From assembly GCF_018326285.1 (NCBI RefSeq), contig NZ_AP023362.1, positions 5,518,001 through 5,582,000 on the forward strand: 64,000 bases of DNA, read 5' to 3'. The notes below the pieces were generated by a model. That model was not told the DNA's origin and did no database searches. It saw nothing but the letters and a program-made list of their open reading frames with translations. This DNA comes from Mycolicibacterium sp. TY81. Its GTDB lineage: Bacteria; Actinomycetota; Actinomycetes; Mycobacteriales; Mycobacteriaceae. Made by a program: the position numbers and the translations under genes. Shown here one piece after another: positions 24,606-32,931 of the stretch (within the stretch, counting starts at the first letter, position 1; each line of letters opens with the position of its first letter).

Positions 24606-26587
24606 TGGCTGGTCGATGCCGAAGGTTGCGCGGTGATGGGCGCCGACGCGGTGGCCACCGATGCAGACGGAGCCGACCCGGTCTCGGCCGCCACGGAGGC
24701 CGTCTTGGGCGGTTGCTCCACCGTGGGCTGGCTGCTGGGTGCCTGGGTCGTCGGCGCGGCCGTCGGGGTCTGCGTGCTCGGTGGCTGCGTCGTCGGCGGC
24801 TTCGTCGTGGTCGGCGGCGGCTGCGTGGTGGTGGGCGGCTGCGTCGTCGTCGGCGGCTGGGTCGTCGTGGGCGGCTGCGTGGTCGTCGTGGTGGGCGGCG
24901 GCGTCGTGGTCGTGGTGGTCGTCGTCGACGGGGTCGTCGTCGTGGTGGTCGTGGAGGTGGTGGTCGTTGTCGTGGTCGTCGAGCTGGTGGTCGACGGATC
25001 GGTGGTGGTCGTGGTGACCGGCGCGTCGGTGGTGGTGACGGGGTTGGTCACCGTCGACGTCTCCACCTGGCCATTGGGATTCGTCTGTGTCACAACGGAC
25101 TTCGTGGCCTTGTAGGTGCTAGTGGTGATGGAGCCGTCAGGACCGGTGATGGTGGTCGTCACGTCGACCGTCACCGGGCCGGACGGGGTGTCGTTGCTCG
25201 TGAGCCCGACGGCGGCCCAGCTGCCGCCGGCGACCAGGAACGCCGCCGCGGCGGCGCCGAAGATCAGCGGTGGGCGCCGGTACCAGGGGACCGGTGCCAC
25301 GTCGGGCAGGTTGTCCTCTTCTTCGTGGGCGAAGTCCATCACCGGCCGCGCCGTGGTCTCGCCGTAGGGGGCGGCCTCGGCGTAGCCGGTCGAGAAGTCG
25401 GTGGGGTACTCGCCGCCGACTGCGGCGCCGGGGTCCTCGTCGTCGGACCAGGCGAGCGACGGCCCGACGGTCGAGGACGGGTTCGCGTCGGCCGGCGGCA
25501 CCGGAGCGGCCATGGTCGCGGGCCCGCCTGCCCATGCCGCGCCGCCGGCCGCCCAGCCCATCGTCGGGGCCATCCCCGTCGGGGCGTCGGCGCTCATGGT
25601 GCGCTGATCCACCATCGGGGCGCCGCCCGCCGCGGTCAGCGCCGGCTGCGGTGAGGTCACCACCGGCACCCGGAAGTGCTCCGAAAGGCGTTGGGTGACA
25701 ATCGGAATCGATGCACCGCCACCGGCAGTGGCCACGGCGGTCAGGACGCCGGCCGGAATCTGGTTGCGCTGCAGGGTTTCCTGCAGGACGGCAAGGAGCC
25801 CCGCGAGGGCCGGTTCGAGCAGTCGTTCCAGCTCGGGGCGGGTGATGCGCAGCGCCGACGCGAAGCCGGGCAGGTTGGCGTTCACCGACGTCGCCGTCTC
25901 CGACGAGAGGCGCTCCTTGGCCTGCCGGCACTGGTCGCGCAGCTGGGACAGCGAGCCGACGGCCGCGGTGCCGGCCGGATCCGCATCGGACGACTCGCTG
26001 ATGCCCGCGATGACGTGGTTGAGCAGCGCCTGGTCCACCAGGTCGCCGGAGAACTCCGGGTAGCGCACGGTCTCGCCGATCTGGCTGAGCGTCGCGGCGT
26101 CGGCGATGGTGACGCTGGTGCCGCTGCCACCGAAATCGCACAGCGCCACGACGCCGTGATCAGGCAGCCCCGCGCCGGCCTTGAGTCCGGCCAGCGCCGC
26201 GGCCGCGTCGGAGACCACCGGTGCGGCCGCCAGGCCCGGCTTGCCACGCAGGGCCGCCGAGAGCGCGCCGATGGTGGACATGCCCCAGTGCGCCGGAGCG
26301 GCGATGACGATCGGGGCGCCGCCGCCCGCGGTGCGGGCCATCGAGTCGAGGGCCTCGGCCAGGGCGGCTTCGCCGCGGTGCGCCGAGCCGTCGGGAGCGA
26401 TCAGGGGTATCGGGTCACCGACCCGCTCCACGAAGCCGGTCAGCACCAGGCCACCCGACTGCGTGGGGATGCCGACTTCGGCGGGCCGGTCCGGGTACAG
26501 GGCCAGGATGGCGCGACGGCTCACCGGCGGTCGCCCGGCAGGCACGGCCACCAGGTTGGTCTGGCCGATCGACAAACCGAGGCTCAT
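24602..26587 (-). CDS. Membrane-anchored Hsp70/actin-fold protein with Thr-rich tail
   Basis: 661 residues; ATG 26587 has AAAGGAG upstream. Residues 1-~320 have the Hsp70 ATPase layout: MSLGLSIGQTNLVAV (phosphate-1-like), ALCDFGGSGTSVTIADAATL (phosphate-2), the crossover helix RDQCRQAKERLSSETATSVN, and ATAGGGASIPIVTQRLSEHF (adenosine loop). A basic/acidic linker leads to one membrane helix from about residue 440 (PPLIFGAAAAAFLVAGGSWA). The outside part is dominated by Thr repeats (about 522-615). There is no substrate-binding domain. It sits in an operon with iniR and divergent from the IniB-like gene, so an envelope-stress role is likely; the biochemical role is unknown. Confidence 0.8.
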   Translation of the reverse strand: MSLGLSIGQTNLVAVPAGRPPVSRRAILALYPDRPAEVGIPTQSGGLVLTGFVERVGDPIPLIAPDGSAHRGEAALAEALDSMARTAGGGAPIVIAAPAHWGMSTIGALSAALRGKPGLAAAPVVSDAAAALAGLKAGAGLPDHGVVALCDFGGSGTSVTIADAATLSQIGETVRYPEFSGDLVDQALLNHVIAGISESSDADPAGTAAVGSLSQLRDQCRQAKERLSSETATSVNANLPGFASALRITRPELERLLEPALAGLLAVLQETLQRNQIPAGVLTAVATAGGGASIPIVTQRLSEHFRVPVVTSPQPALTAAGGAPMVDQRTMSADAPTGMAPTMGWAAGGAAWAGGPATMAAPVPPADANPSSTVGPSLAWSDDEDPGAAVGGEYPTDFSTGYAEAAPYGETTARPVMDFAHEEEDNLPDVAPVPWYRRPPLIFGAAAAAFLVAGGSWAAVGLTSNDTPSGPVTVDVTTTITGPDGSITTSTYKATKSVVTQTNPNGQVETSTVTNPVTTTDAPVTTTTTDPSTTSSTTTTTTTTSTTTTTTTPSTTTTTTTTPPPTTTTTQPPTTTQPPTTTQPPTTTQPPPTTTKPPTTQPPSTQTPTAAPTTQAPSSQPTVEQPPKTASVAAETGSAPSASVATASAPITAQPSASTSQ

Positions 26588-26661
26588 AAACGTCCACTCC
26601 TTTGACGCGCTATCGACTCAGGCCACCCTATGCGCTGGCAGCCCGGGGTTGGGACACAATC

Positions 26662-26702
26662 CCCTAACGATTGGTGAATCCCTAACGGGAGTGCCCCTAA
26701 CG
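26662..26702. promoter_or_regulatory. Three CCCTAACG repeats in the iniR-operon/IniB-like divergent region
   Basis: Direct repeats of CCCTAACG start at 26662, 26680 and 26695. The same element recurs upstream of iniB (27455-27563). Location between the iniR operon and an IniB-like gene suggests an IniR or co-regulator binding site; this is inference from the shared motif. Confidence 0.5.
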
Positions 26703-26830
26703 GAAGGTGTCGGGTGCTGGGGTCAGCACCGATCTCTGGGAGCTATATCGGCGATAGCATCGAAATAGTTATCAAGCGGCCTACCTGGTGTAAGGGCCGA
26801 AACATCGATTCGACGGAAGGAGTAGGTGCC

Positions 26831-27367
26831 GTGGCAAATCCGCTATTGGATTTTGTCATGTCGGTGGTCCGTGACCCCGACGTGGCTGCGCACTACGCCG
26901 CCGACCCCGTCGGCGCCATCGCCGACGCCAATCTCACCGGCGTGACCACGGCGGACGTCGCGCACCTGATCCCGGTGGTGTCCGAGTCCCTGGGCACAGT
27001 GTCCTCCGCGGCGGGCGGCGTGCCAACCGCCGGATTCGACGATCCCGGCGTCAACGTCTGGACCAGCGGCGCCGCCACCGCAGCGTTCGACGCGTTCGAT
27101 GCCTTCGACGCGCACGTGCCCGCGGTCGTGTCGCCGCACGTCATTTCCGATCCTGACCTGGGCGGATTCGACAGTGGACCGGCGCTGCCGGACCACGTCG
27201 CAGTCCCGGACCTCGCAGTGTCGGACGACCTGGGCCTGCAGGGCGACGTTCCGGTCGTCGATGCCGGCCAGCTGTCGGATCCGGGTGCGCTCGACTGGCA
27301 CCCCGTCGACACTGCCGACCCGTCTGCCGGTGTCGAACACCACCAGGGCTTCGACTTCTTCAGCTGA
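26831..27367 (+). CDS. IniB N-terminal-domain protein (Rv0340-like)
   Basis: 178 residues. GTG 26831 follows GGAAGGAG. The first ~55 residues (MANPLLDFVMSVVRDPDVAA..., YAADPVGAIADANLTGVTTA, DVAHLIPVVSESLG) parallel the IniB N-terminus (LIEFIIDLFRFPTIASSFVA, NPEQTMRDAGLAGVTSAQLA). The rest is acidic and Asp/Val/Ala-rich without a recognised fold. It matches Rv0340 of M. tuberculosis by position, between iniR and iniB. No signal peptide is seen. Function unknown; co-regulation with iniBAC under cell-wall stress is inferred from synteny and the shared CCCTAACG elements. Confidence 0.8.
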   Translation: MANPLLDFVMSVVRDPDVAAHYAADPVGAIADANLTGVTTADVAHLIPVVSESLGTVSSAAGGVPTAGFDDPGVNVWTSGAATAAFDAFDAFDAHVPAVVSPHVISDPDLGGFDSGPALPDHVAVPDLAVSDDLGLQGDVPVVDAGQLSDPGALDWHPVDTADPSAGVEHHQGFDFFS

Positions 27368-27454
27368 AGCTGACCACCACATCCACGCCGACAAACGCCG
27401 GTGGCCGTCATGGCCACCGGCGTTTTGCGTCTCTCACCGCATATTCAGCAAACA

Positions 27455-27563
27455 CCCTAACTATCCCCTAATCCCCTAATAGGGGGAGCTTGGATACCCC
27501 ACTAAGTTTTGTTGGGGGTAGGGGTGGTTGCCCCGTTTGCACGGCCCTTGACGGCCCCTAACG
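27455..27563 (+). promoter_or_regulatory. CCCTAA-type repeats in the iniB control region
   Basis: CCCTAA occurs at 27455, 27466, 27474 and, as CCCTAACG, at 27556. CCCCTAATAGGGG at 27473-27485 is palindromic. The iniB start codon is at 27634. These match the elements upstream of the iniR-side divergent genes and are candidate IniR operators. Confidence 0.5.
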
Positions 27564-27633
27564 TTGTTCTCAGTTCGCCGGACAGCGGCGAGAAGAACTT
27601 CCAAAGAGCAACACCCCAACGAAAGGGACTCCA

Positions 27634-28746
27634 ATGACCAGCCTGATCGAGTTCATCATCGACCTCTTCCGCTTCCCCACCATCGCGAGCTCGTTCGTCG
27701 CGAACCCCGAGCAGACCATGCGCGATGCCGGCCTCGCCGGTGTCACCTCCGCGCAGCTCGCCTCGGTGGCTGCCAGCGCCGTCCCGGCCGGCGTGGTCCT
27801 CGGTGGCGGCGACCCGGTCGTCGGCCTGCAGAACGCGGTTTCGGACTACTACAGCATGTCCTCGCCGTTCTCCCCGCAGACCTCCTTCGCCCCCGAGTTC
27901 GCCAGCCGCAACCAGACCGACTTCGCCAGCCACAACAACGTGCCGATCGCCAGTGGCAACGACATCCCGGTGCTGAGCCCCGAGCAGCACGCCGGCGCCA
28001 ACGCCCAGCAGGGTGCCTTCAACCTGGGCTTCGGTGACATCACCCTGGGCGGCAGCCACGTCCAGCAGGGCGACGGCGGCGTCAACATCGCGGGCAACAA
28101 CCACGGTGACATCGCCAGCGGCAAGGGCGCCGTGCAGGGCGACGGCAACACCGTCACCAACGGCGACATCCTGACCGGCAGCCACTCGCCGGTGATCGTC
28201 GGCACGGGCAACCACGCCACCGACAACTCGCAGACGGCGGGCGGCCACATCGTCCAGGGCAACTCCGGCCCGGTGGTCAACGACGTCAACACCGGTGGCG
28301 GCAACGGCGGCGGCGCGAGTGCCGGCGGCGGCCTGATCGGTGGCGGCCACGCGAGCGGCGGCAGCGGCGGCAGCGGTGGCAACATCGTCATCAACGACGG
28401 CAACACCTCGTCGACGCACGTCGGTGGCAACCAGACGACGGTCGGTGGCGACCTGGGCAGCGGCAACAAGAGCGTCATTGACGACTCGTCGCACTCCTCC
28501 ACCGTCAACACCAGCCTGAACAGCGGGAACACAGCCAACACCAGCATCGGTAGCGGCAACAGCACCCACACCAACATCGGCAGCGGGAACACCACCCACA
28601 CCGACCTGAGCGCCGACAACTCGGTGCACAGCACGGTTGCCGACAACTCGGTGCACGAGGCCAGCATGAACACCTACGCACCGACCGAAACCCACACCAC
28701 CACCGATTTCAGCCACACCACCCACGTCGATCCGCGCATGCACTGA
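27634..28746 (+). CDS. iniB: IniB
   Basis: 370 residues. ATG 27634 follows GAAAGGGA. An N-terminal helical domain (~55 residues, MTSLIEFIIDLFRFPTIASS) is followed by a long Gly/Asn/Ser/Thr/His-rich low-complexity region (GGGNGGGASAGGGLIGGG, SIGSGNSTHTNIGSGNTTHT). This is the typical IniB plan, often annotated as glycine-rich cell-wall-like. M. tuberculosis iniBAC is strongly induced by isoniazid and ethambutol. The molecular function is unknown. It is the first gene of the iniB-iniA-iniC cluster; a GC hairpin lies between it and iniA. Confidence 0.92.
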   Translation: MTSLIEFIIDLFRFPTIASSFVANPEQTMRDAGLAGVTSAQLASVAASAVPAGVVLGGGDPVVGLQNAVSDYYSMSSPFSPQTSFAPEFASRNQTDFASHNNVPIASGNDIPVLSPEQHAGANAQQGAFNLGFGDITLGGSHVQQGDGGVNIAGNNHGDIASGKGAVQGDGNTVTNGDILTGSHSPVIVGTGNHATDNSQTAGGHIVQGNSGPVVNDVNTGGGNGGGASAGGGLIGGGHASGGSGGSGGNIVINDGNTSSTHVGGNQTTVGGDLGSGNKSVIDDSSHSSTVNTSLNSGNTANTSIGSGNSTHTNIGSGNTTHTDLSADNSVHSTVADNSVHEASMNTYAPTETHTTTDFSHTTHVDPRMH

Positions 28747-28764
28747 TCGATCGCGACAAACTCC

Positions 28765-28795
28765 TCCGGCGGGGCCACCTACAGGCCCCGCCGGA
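28765..28795 (+). terminator. GC-rich hairpin between iniB and iniA
   Basis: Perfect 12-bp stem TCCGGCGGGGCC/GGCCCCGCCGGA with 7-nt loop ACCTACA and trailing TGTTT, 19 bp after the iniB stop and 49 bp before iniA. It could act as a partial terminator or mRNA-end stabiliser that lowers iniAC relative to iniB. Confidence 0.65.
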
Positions 28796-28843
28796 TGTTT
28801 GCGCATACCGTTAGACAGTGAGAATGCAGTCGAGGAGAGCCCA

Positions 28844-30685
28844 GTGACGCAGCCGAACGAGGCGAACCCGCGCCCGGTCGCGGTGATCGTCGAGTTGATC
28901 GACCACACCAGCCGGATCGCAGGGCTCAACGACCGCGACGACCTGGCGCAGCGGTTGCTGGCGGCCAAGACCCGGATCAGTGATCCGCAGATCCGGGTGG
29001 TCATCGCCGGACAGCTCAAGCAGGGCAAGAGCCAGTTGCTGAACTCGTTGCTGAACATGCCGGTCGCACGTGTCGGCGACGACGAGAGCACCGTGCTCAC
29101 CACCGTCGTCCACTACGGCGATGCGGCGGCCGCCGAGCTCGTGCTGGCCCCCGCGCAGGAAGGCGCCGACCCGTCCGTCGTCGCCATTCCGCCCAACCAG
29201 CTGTCGACCGATCTGCGCCAAGCCCCGCAGGCGCAGGGCCGTCAGGTGCTGCGGGTCGAGGTGGCGGCGCCGAGCCCGATGCTCAAGGGCGGCCTCACGT
29301 TCATCGACACCCCCGGCGTGGGCGGGCTGGGGCAGCCGCACCTGTCGGCCACGCTCGGTCTGTTGCCCGACGCCGATGCCCTCCTGATGGTCAGTGACAC
29401 GAGCCAGGAATTCACCGAGCCCGAGCTCACGTTCATCCGGCAGGCCGTCGAAATCTGCCCGGTGGCAACGATTGTCGCCACCAAGACCGATCTGTACCCG
29501 CACTGGCGCGAGATCATCGCGGCCAACGCCGCGCACCTGCAGCGCGCCCGGCTGAACGTTCCCGTGGTTCCGGTCTCGTCTGCGCTGCGCACCCACGCGC
29601 TGGCGCTGAACGACAAGGACCTCAACGACGAGTCCAACTTCCCGGCGATCATCAAGTTCCTGACCGACAAGGTGCTCAGCCGCGAGAACGACCGCATCAA
29701 GGACCAGGTGGTCACCGAAATTCATTCGGCCGCAGAACATCTCAGACTGGCGGTGTCCACCGAGCTGGCGGCGATCAACGACCCCGAGAAGATCGAGCGC
29801 ATCAAGGCGGAGCTCGAGCAGAAGAAGGAAGAAGCCCAGAATGCGCTGCAGCAGACCGCATTGTGGCAGCAGGTGCTCAACGACGGCATCGCCGACCTGA
29901 CCGCCGACGTCGACCACGACCTGCGCAACCGCTTCCGCAACATCACCGCGCACACCGAGCGCATCATCGACGGCTGCGATCCCACGCAGCACTGGGCCGA
30001 GATCGGCGCCGAGTTGGAGAACGTGGTCGCCACCGCTGTCGGCGACAACTTCGTCTGGGCGCACCAGCGCGCCGAGGCGCTCGCCGCGGAAGTGGCCCGC
30101 ACGTTCGTCGAGGCGGGGCTGGATTCGGTCGAACTGGCCGAGGTCCGGGCGCGGGACATGGGCGCGGGCCTGGGTGAGTTCAACCCCGTCGCGCGGCTGG
30201 AATCCGAGCCGATCCGGGCCGGCCACAAGGTGATCACCGGGATGCGCGGCTCTTACGGTGGTGTGCTGATGTTCGGCATGCTGACGTCGTTCGCGGGCCT
30301 CGGCATGTTCAACCCGCTGTCGCTGGGCGCCGGACTGGTGCTGGGCCGCAAGGCCTATAAGGAGGACATGGAGAACCGCATGCTGCGGGTGCGCGGCGAG
30401 GCGAAGATGAACGTCCGCCGGTTCGTCGACGACGTGTCGTTCGCCGTCGGCAAGGAGTCGCGTGACCGGCTGCGAAACATCCAGCGGCACTTGCGGGATC
30501 ACTACCGCAACATCGCCAACCAGACCACCCGTTCGCTCAACGAATCGCTGCAGGCGACCCTTGCGGCAGCGCAGATCGAAGCGGGTGAGCGTGACAACCG
30601 CGTGCGGGAACTGGAGCGGCAGTTGAACATTCTGCGCCAGGTCCTCGAGAACACGGTGAAACTGACTCCCGCCCTCGCCCAGTGA
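28844..30685 (+). CDS. iniA: IniA, bacterial dynamin-like GTPase
   Basis: 613-residue membrane-remodelling GTPase of the dynamin family, induced by cell-wall inhibitors; mycobacterial IniA has been described as a dynamin-like protein able to cause membrane fission. G1 is G56-QLKQGKS63, G3 is D155-TPG, G4 is T213-KTD216. A long helical stalk carries heptad-rich segments, and a hydrophobic paddle lies near residues 465-495 (GGVLMFGMLTSFAGLGMFN). GTG 28844 follows GAGGAGA. The stop overlaps the iniC start (GTGA), implying coupled translation and probably a working pair. Confidence 0.93.
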   Translation: MTQPNEANPRPVAVIVELIDHTSRIAGLNDRDDLAQRLLAAKTRISDPQIRVVIAGQLKQGKSQLLNSLLNMPVARVGDDESTVLTTVVHYGDAAAAELVLAPAQEGADPSVVAIPPNQLSTDLRQAPQAQGRQVLRVEVAAPSPMLKGGLTFIDTPGVGGLGQPHLSATLGLLPDADALLMVSDTSQEFTEPELTFIRQAVEICPVATIVATKTDLYPHWREIIAANAAHLQRARLNVPVVPVSSALRTHALALNDKDLNDESNFPAIIKFLTDKVLSRENDRIKDQVVTEIHSAAEHLRLAVSTELAAINDPEKIERIKAELEQKKEEAQNALQQTALWQQVLNDGIADLTADVDHDLRNRFRNITAHTERIIDGCDPTQHWAEIGAELENVVATAVGDNFVWAHQRAEALAAEVARTFVEAGLDSVELAEVRARDMGAGLGEFNPVARLESEPIRAGHKVITGMRGSYGGVLMFGMLTSFAGLGMFNPLSLGAGLVLGRKAYKEDMENRMLRVRGEAKMNVRRFVDDVSFAVGKESRDRLRNIQRHLRDHYRNIANQTTRSLNESLQATLAAAQIEAGERDNRVRELERQLNILRQVLENTVKLTPALAQ

Positions 30686-32196
30686 GCACCAGTGCACGCG
30701 TCCGCGCCATCCTGGGCGGCGTCATCTCGGCCTACCGGTCCGACCCCGTCTACCAGCACCGGCCGCAGGCTCTCGCCGAGCTCGACTGGATCGGCCGCCG
30801 GCTAGATCAGCCGATCCGCATCGCCCTGGCCGGCACGCTCAAGTCCGGCAAGTCGACATTGGTGAATGCGCTTGTCGGCGAAGAGATCGCGCCCACCGAC
30901 GCCACCGAGGCCACCCGCCTGGTCACCTGGTTCCGGCACGGCGCCACGCCGCGCGTCACCGCCAACCATCGGGACGGCCGCCGTACCGACGTACCGATCA
31001 CGCGCGGTGACGGCCTCACCTTCGACCTCGCACGGTATTCCGGGGCGCAAGGCGCCGCCAACATCGGAGACATCGTCGACCTCGACGTGCAGTGGCCTGC
31101 AGCGGAATTGGAACAGACGACCATCATCGACACCCCGGGCACGTCGTCGCTGTCACGTGACGTCTCCGACCGCACGCTGCAACTGCTGGTGCCGCGCGAC
31201 GGCGTACCGCGGGTGGACGCCGTTGTCTTCCTGCTGCGCACCCTCAACGCGCCAGACATCGCGCTGCTCAAGCAGATCGGGGAACTCGTAGGCAGCGGCT
31301 CGGGCGCTCTCGGTGTCATCGGGGTCGCGTCGCGCGCCGACGAGATCGGGGCGGGGCGCATCGACGCCATGATGTCGGCCCGCGAGGTGGCCACCCGATT
31401 CACCGCGGAACTGGACCGCACTGGCGTGTGTCAGGCCGTCGTCCCGGTGTCGGGGCTGCTGGCGCTGACCGCGCGCACATTGCAGCAGAGTGAATTCACG
31501 GCGCTGCAGAAGCTGGCCGCCCTGGACGGCGACGGCGCGACGGCGCTGACCAAGGCCATGCTGTCGGCGGATCGCTTTGCCCGGCACGATGATTCGCTGC
31601 CCGTGGACGCCATCACCCGGGCCGCGCTGCTGGATCGGTTCGGCATGTTCGGCATCCGGATCGCGATCGCGGTGCTGCGTGCCGGCGTCACCGACTCCCA
31701 GGGGCTGGCCGACGAACTGCTCGAGCGCAGCGGGCTGGTGGCCCTGCGGGACGTCATCGATCAGCAGTTCGCGCAACGCGCCGACATGCTCAAGGCACAC
31801 ACCGCGTTGCGCTCGCTGCGGCGCTTTGTGGAAGCCAATCCCATCTACGCGACGCCGTTCATCCTGGCCGACATCGATCCGCTGCTGGCCGATACGCACG
31901 CCTTCGAAGAATTACGACTGCTCGGTCAGTTACGTTCCCGGCCAACCACTTTGAACGACGACGAGATGGCCTCACTGCGCCGCATCATCGGCGGCTCGGG
32001 GACCGATGCCGCGAGCCGGCTCGGGCTGAGCAACGATGCGCCGTACGACGGCCCGCGGGCGGCGTTCGCGGCGGTGCAGCGGTGGCGCCGCCGGGCCGAT
32101 CACCCGCTCAACGACCCCTTCACCGCACGCGCCTGCCGGGCCGCCGTGCGCAGCGCCGAGGCCCTGGTCGCCGACTATGCGGCGCAGGGAAGGTGA
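30682..32196 (+). CDS. iniC: IniC, dynamin-like GTPase partner
   Basis: 504-residue GTPase of the dynamin superfamily. The P-loop is G51-TLKSGKS58 and G3 is D150-TPG in IIDTPGTSSLS. The G4 position reads ASRADE rather than the canonical NKxD. Helical stalk sequence follows, without an obvious hydrophobic paddle, so IniC may rely on IniA for membrane insertion (inference). GTG 30682 overlaps the iniA stop. It is the last of the canonical iniBAC genes; only 51 bp separate it from the DUF4393-like gene. Confidence 0.92.
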   Translation: MSTSARVRAILGGVISAYRSDPVYQHRPQALAELDWIGRRLDQPIRIALAGTLKSGKSTLVNALVGEEIAPTDATEATRLVTWFRHGATPRVTANHRDGRRTDVPITRGDGLTFDLARYSGAQGAANIGDIVDLDVQWPAAELEQTTIIDTPGTSSLSRDVSDRTLQLLVPRDGVPRVDAVVFLLRTLNAPDIALLKQIGELVGSGSGALGVIGVASRADEIGAGRIDAMMSAREVATRFTAELDRTGVCQAVVPVSGLLALTARTLQQSEFTALQKLAALDGDGATALTKAMLSADRFARHDDSLPVDAITRAALLDRFGMFGIRIAIAVLRAGVTDSQGLADELLERSGLVALRDVIDQQFAQRADMLKAHTALRSLRRFVEANPIYATPFILADIDPLLADTHAFEELRLLGQLRSRPTTLNDDEMASLRRIIGGSGTDAASRLGLSNDAPYDGPRAAFAAVQRWRRRADHPLNDPFTARACRAAVRSAEALVADYAAQGR

Positions 32197-32247
32197 GATA
32201 TTCGAGATCGTTGGCAATTTGGTACCCCGCGCGGCTACCGTTTGCGG

Positions 32248-32931
32248 GTGGCTCAATCGTTTGATCCCTTCGGCCTGGTAGGACGCGCGGTGGACGCCGC
32301 TCGACTCGGTCTGGACGTCTACAGCTGGACCGAGCAGCAGATCGTCGGCGCGCTGCGCAAAGGCCTCAACGAACTGGAACCGGAAGACGATGCCGACGAC
32401 GTCGTCGCGGCGGCCGATACGGCCAAATCGGCGCCCGCCGAAGAGTCGCTCAACTCCAAGATGAGCCAGCTGCTCAACCGGGCGCTCGACCAGAACACCG
32501 CCGGCAGCCAGACCGAGCTCTACCACCACCTGCTCGATCAGCTGGTGGCCGACGAGGCCCGCATCGTCGGCGCCCTGTCCGACGGCTCCGTATCCCCCTT
32601 GGTCAACGTCTACGACCGCACCCGCAAGCCCGTGCTGGAGAACGCGGCACTCGTCGGCCGGACCGCGAACGTCGCCCTCCCACAGATGACGCCGCAGTAC
32701 GTCGGGCATTTGCTGGCGCTGCGCCTCGTGGAGATCGGTCCAGAGGATTCTGCGCTGAAAACCGAGTACGAGGTGTTGATGGCTGAGACCATCGTCCTCA
32801 ATGCGATCAAGGCCGCGTCGAAGGGTCCGCTGCCCGCCAAGGTGGAGAAGCTGACGCTGACGCTGTCGCCGCTGGGCCGATCGCTGTGGGCCGCCGCCAC
32901 CGCGGAGGACGACCAGAACGGGTGGCGCTGA
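32248..32931 (+). CDS. Abi-alpha/DUF4393-like protein
   Basis: 227 residues. The central segment YHHLLDQLVADEARIVGALS, then DGSVSPLVNVYD, resembles the Abi-alpha (DUF4393) core. N- and C-terminal parts are helical and amphipathic (AARLGLDVYSWTEQQIVGAL; LVEIGPEDSALKTEYEVLMA). No membrane helix or signal peptide is obvious. GTG 32248 is chosen because TACCGT (32236-32241) sits at leaderless -10 distance and no Shine-Dalgarno is seen; an in-frame TTG at 32242 is possible. Its stop overlaps the next ATG (TGATG). The original family was named from phage abortive infection, but here a membrane-associated housekeeping role with DUF445 is equally likely. Confidence 0.7.
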   Translation: MAQSFDPFGLVGRAVDAARLGLDVYSWTEQQIVGALRKGLNELEPEDDADDVVAAADTAKSAPAEESLNSKMSQLLNRALDQNTAGSQTELYHHLLDQLVADEARIVGALSDGSVSPLVNVYDRTRKPVLENAALVGRTANVALPQMTPQYVGHLLALRLVEIGPEDSALKTEYEVLMAETIVLNAIKAASKGPLPAKVEKLTLTLSPLGRSLWAAATAEDDQNGWR

